From Terasakiella sp. SH-1 (GTDB taxonomy: Bacteria > Pseudomonadota > Alphaproteobacteria > Rhodospirillales > Terasakiellaceae): a stretch of DNA of 64,000 nucleotides. Below are positions 63,428 through 64,000 of this stretch, in pieces; within the stretch, counting starts at the first letter, position 1, and each line of letters begins with the position of its first letter. Under the pieces are notes generated by a model. That model ran no database searches and was not told the origin of the DNA. It saw nothing but the letters and a program-made list of their open reading frames with translations. The translations under genes were made by a program, and so were the position numbers. The stretch covers positions 2,219,501 to 2,283,500 of the forward strand of contig NZ_CP038255.1 in the NCBI RefSeq assembly GCF_004564135.1. Direction: 5' to 3'.

Positions 63428-63832
63428 TCAGCTTTTGATCAACTGGTCATAATGTTCATAGATGACCTGTTCTTCATTGCGGATGCGTTGTGTCAGCAAG
63501 GATAAGAATTCTGTAAAGTCGGCTTCGAACTGATGGCTTTGCGCTGCATTTTCATATTTATCAAAAAATGCCAGTGCCTTTTCGCTTACCGCCTGAATAT
63601 CTTTCATAAACAGGTCAACGGTTTCAGCCAGTTTTTCGTCGTTTTGCGCAGCCTCTTGCAAAACGGGATACAGCTCTTCATCCTCACGTTTAAGATGGGT
63701 CAGGAAAGATTCCTTTGCTGCAATCAAGCGCTCACGCCCATCCGGGGTATGCGCACCATAGAGCATGACTTCGCTTAAAATTTGCGCGATATTCAGATGC
63801 TCAGCTTTTAAAATACGGATCAAATTTGACAT
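63428..63832 (-). CDS. Hemerythrin-like (HHE cation-binding) protein
   Basis: The 134-residue four-helix protein has LKAEHLNIAQIL, LTHLKREDEELYPVL (HxxxE) and a last helix with RIRNEEQVIYEHYDQL, giving His and Glu residues in hemerythrin-like order. Family members bind a di-iron centre for oxygen or nitric-oxide sensing or iron handling. The spacing is that of the HHE domain rather than true hemerythrin. It lies 12 bp downstream of pyrD in the same direction. Confidence 0.85.
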   Translation of the reverse strand: MSNLIRILKAEHLNIAQILSEVMLYGAHTPDGRERLIAAKESFLTHLKREDEELYPVLQEAAQNDEKLAETVDLFMKDIQAVSEKALAFFDKYENAAQSHQFEADFTEFLSLLTQRIRNEEQVIYEHYDQLIKS

Positions 63833-63844
63833 GGGCTGAGTCTA

Positions 63845-64000
63845 TCACAAATCCACACCAACAGCCTGAGAAATATTTTCAAAACCATCAGCCTTCAACC
63901 GGGTAATCAGGCCCCGATTGATCTCGCCAACCAATTCCAGCCCGCCATAAACCAAAGCAGAATACAACTGAACCAGTGAAGCCCCGGCACGGATTTTGGC
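63845..64000 (-). CDS. pyrD: Dihydroorotate dehydrogenase, 3' end only
   Basis: The last 51 codons read [20 protein letters not shown] and [18 protein letters not shown], matching the C-terminus of class 2 PyrD ([10 protein letters not shown] is the FMN phosphate-binding end). The gene begins beyond the window. The stop (63845-63847) is 12 bp before the hemerythrin start. Confidence 0.85.
   Translation of the reverse strand, partial: AKIRAGASLVQLYSALVYGGLELVGEINRGLITRLKADGFENISQAVGVDL

Overview
The window looks like a piece of an alphaproteobacterial chromosome, probably a marine Rhodospirillales-type organism (Terasakiella/Thalassospira-like). This is an inference from gene content and order: cobS-cobT beside a J-domain protein and BolA, aroK-aroB-CorC on the strand opposite xerD, a monomeric isocitrate dehydrogenase, an ScfR-type regulator and malyl-CoA lyase. 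Most of the sequence is ordinary core chromosome of moderate GC. One block, about 4.3-15.5 kb, is visibly AT-richer and is accessory.

Layout. 1-4.0 kb: 3' end of a Sua5-type gene, gamma-glutamyltransferase, purU and a CRP-like regulator. 4.0-4.4 kb: two apparent tandem small-RNA genes, each with a TGTGA-N6-TCACA CRP-type site upstream and a rho-independent terminator. 4.35-11.84 kb: an integrative element bounded by a 21-bp direct repeat (20/21 identical), with a tyrosine integrase at the right end. Its left junction lies in the 3' end of the second small RNA. Its cargo is a divergent four-gene block that looks like an antiphage or stress module: a HEPN-like protein plus a membrane protein on one side, an AbiTii-domain protein plus a class III cyclase-like protein on the other. 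It also carries a broken FimB-like recombinase and three small unknown genes. 11.9-15.5 kb: decayed accessory DNA with an HNH remnant, an XRE regulator with a palindromic operator, one intact and one degenerate IS1595-family copy, and genes truncated at the intact IS.

15.5-33.5 kb: lytic transglycosylase, an amidohydrolase-like/YdcF/CoA-transferase/Sel1 run, tRNA-Leu(UAA), a signalling cluster (CheY-like receiver, two periplasmic binding proteins, two related histidine kinases and a kinase-dead paralogue), a FabI-type reductase, a two-gene operon suggesting lysine/aminoadipate catabolism, a SLOG protein and an ScfR-type regulator. 33.7-38.8 kb: a complete branched-chain amino-acid-type ABC transporter operon with a terminator-like hairpin after the binding-protein gene. 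39-44.5 kb: lipoprotein cytochrome c, an orphan holin-endolysin pair, monomeric IDH, an SMR transporter and ribosomal protein L28. 44.5-50.3 kb: lipoprotein, phytase-like protein, cobT, cobS, J-domain protein, XRE regulator, BolA. 50.3-64 kb: a ribbon-helix-helix gene behind a (TAGA)13 microsatellite and an FNR-type box, DUF2889, CBS and CorC proteins, aroB, aroK, a micro-ORF, an exported protein, xerD, malyl-CoA lyase, a diguanylate cyclase, a SulP transporter, accA, a hemerythrin and the 3' end of pyrD.

A family of dispersed palindromes (GTCATCC...GGATGAC) occupies at least five intergenic gaps. The observations most worth a second look are the CRP-site/small-RNA pair used as an integration target, the divergent AbiTii/cyclase/HEPN/membrane block, the histidine kinase paralogue with His replaced by Tyr, and the microsatellite in the ribbon-helix-helix leader. 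All functions are read from sequence motifs and family knowledge; no database search was run.
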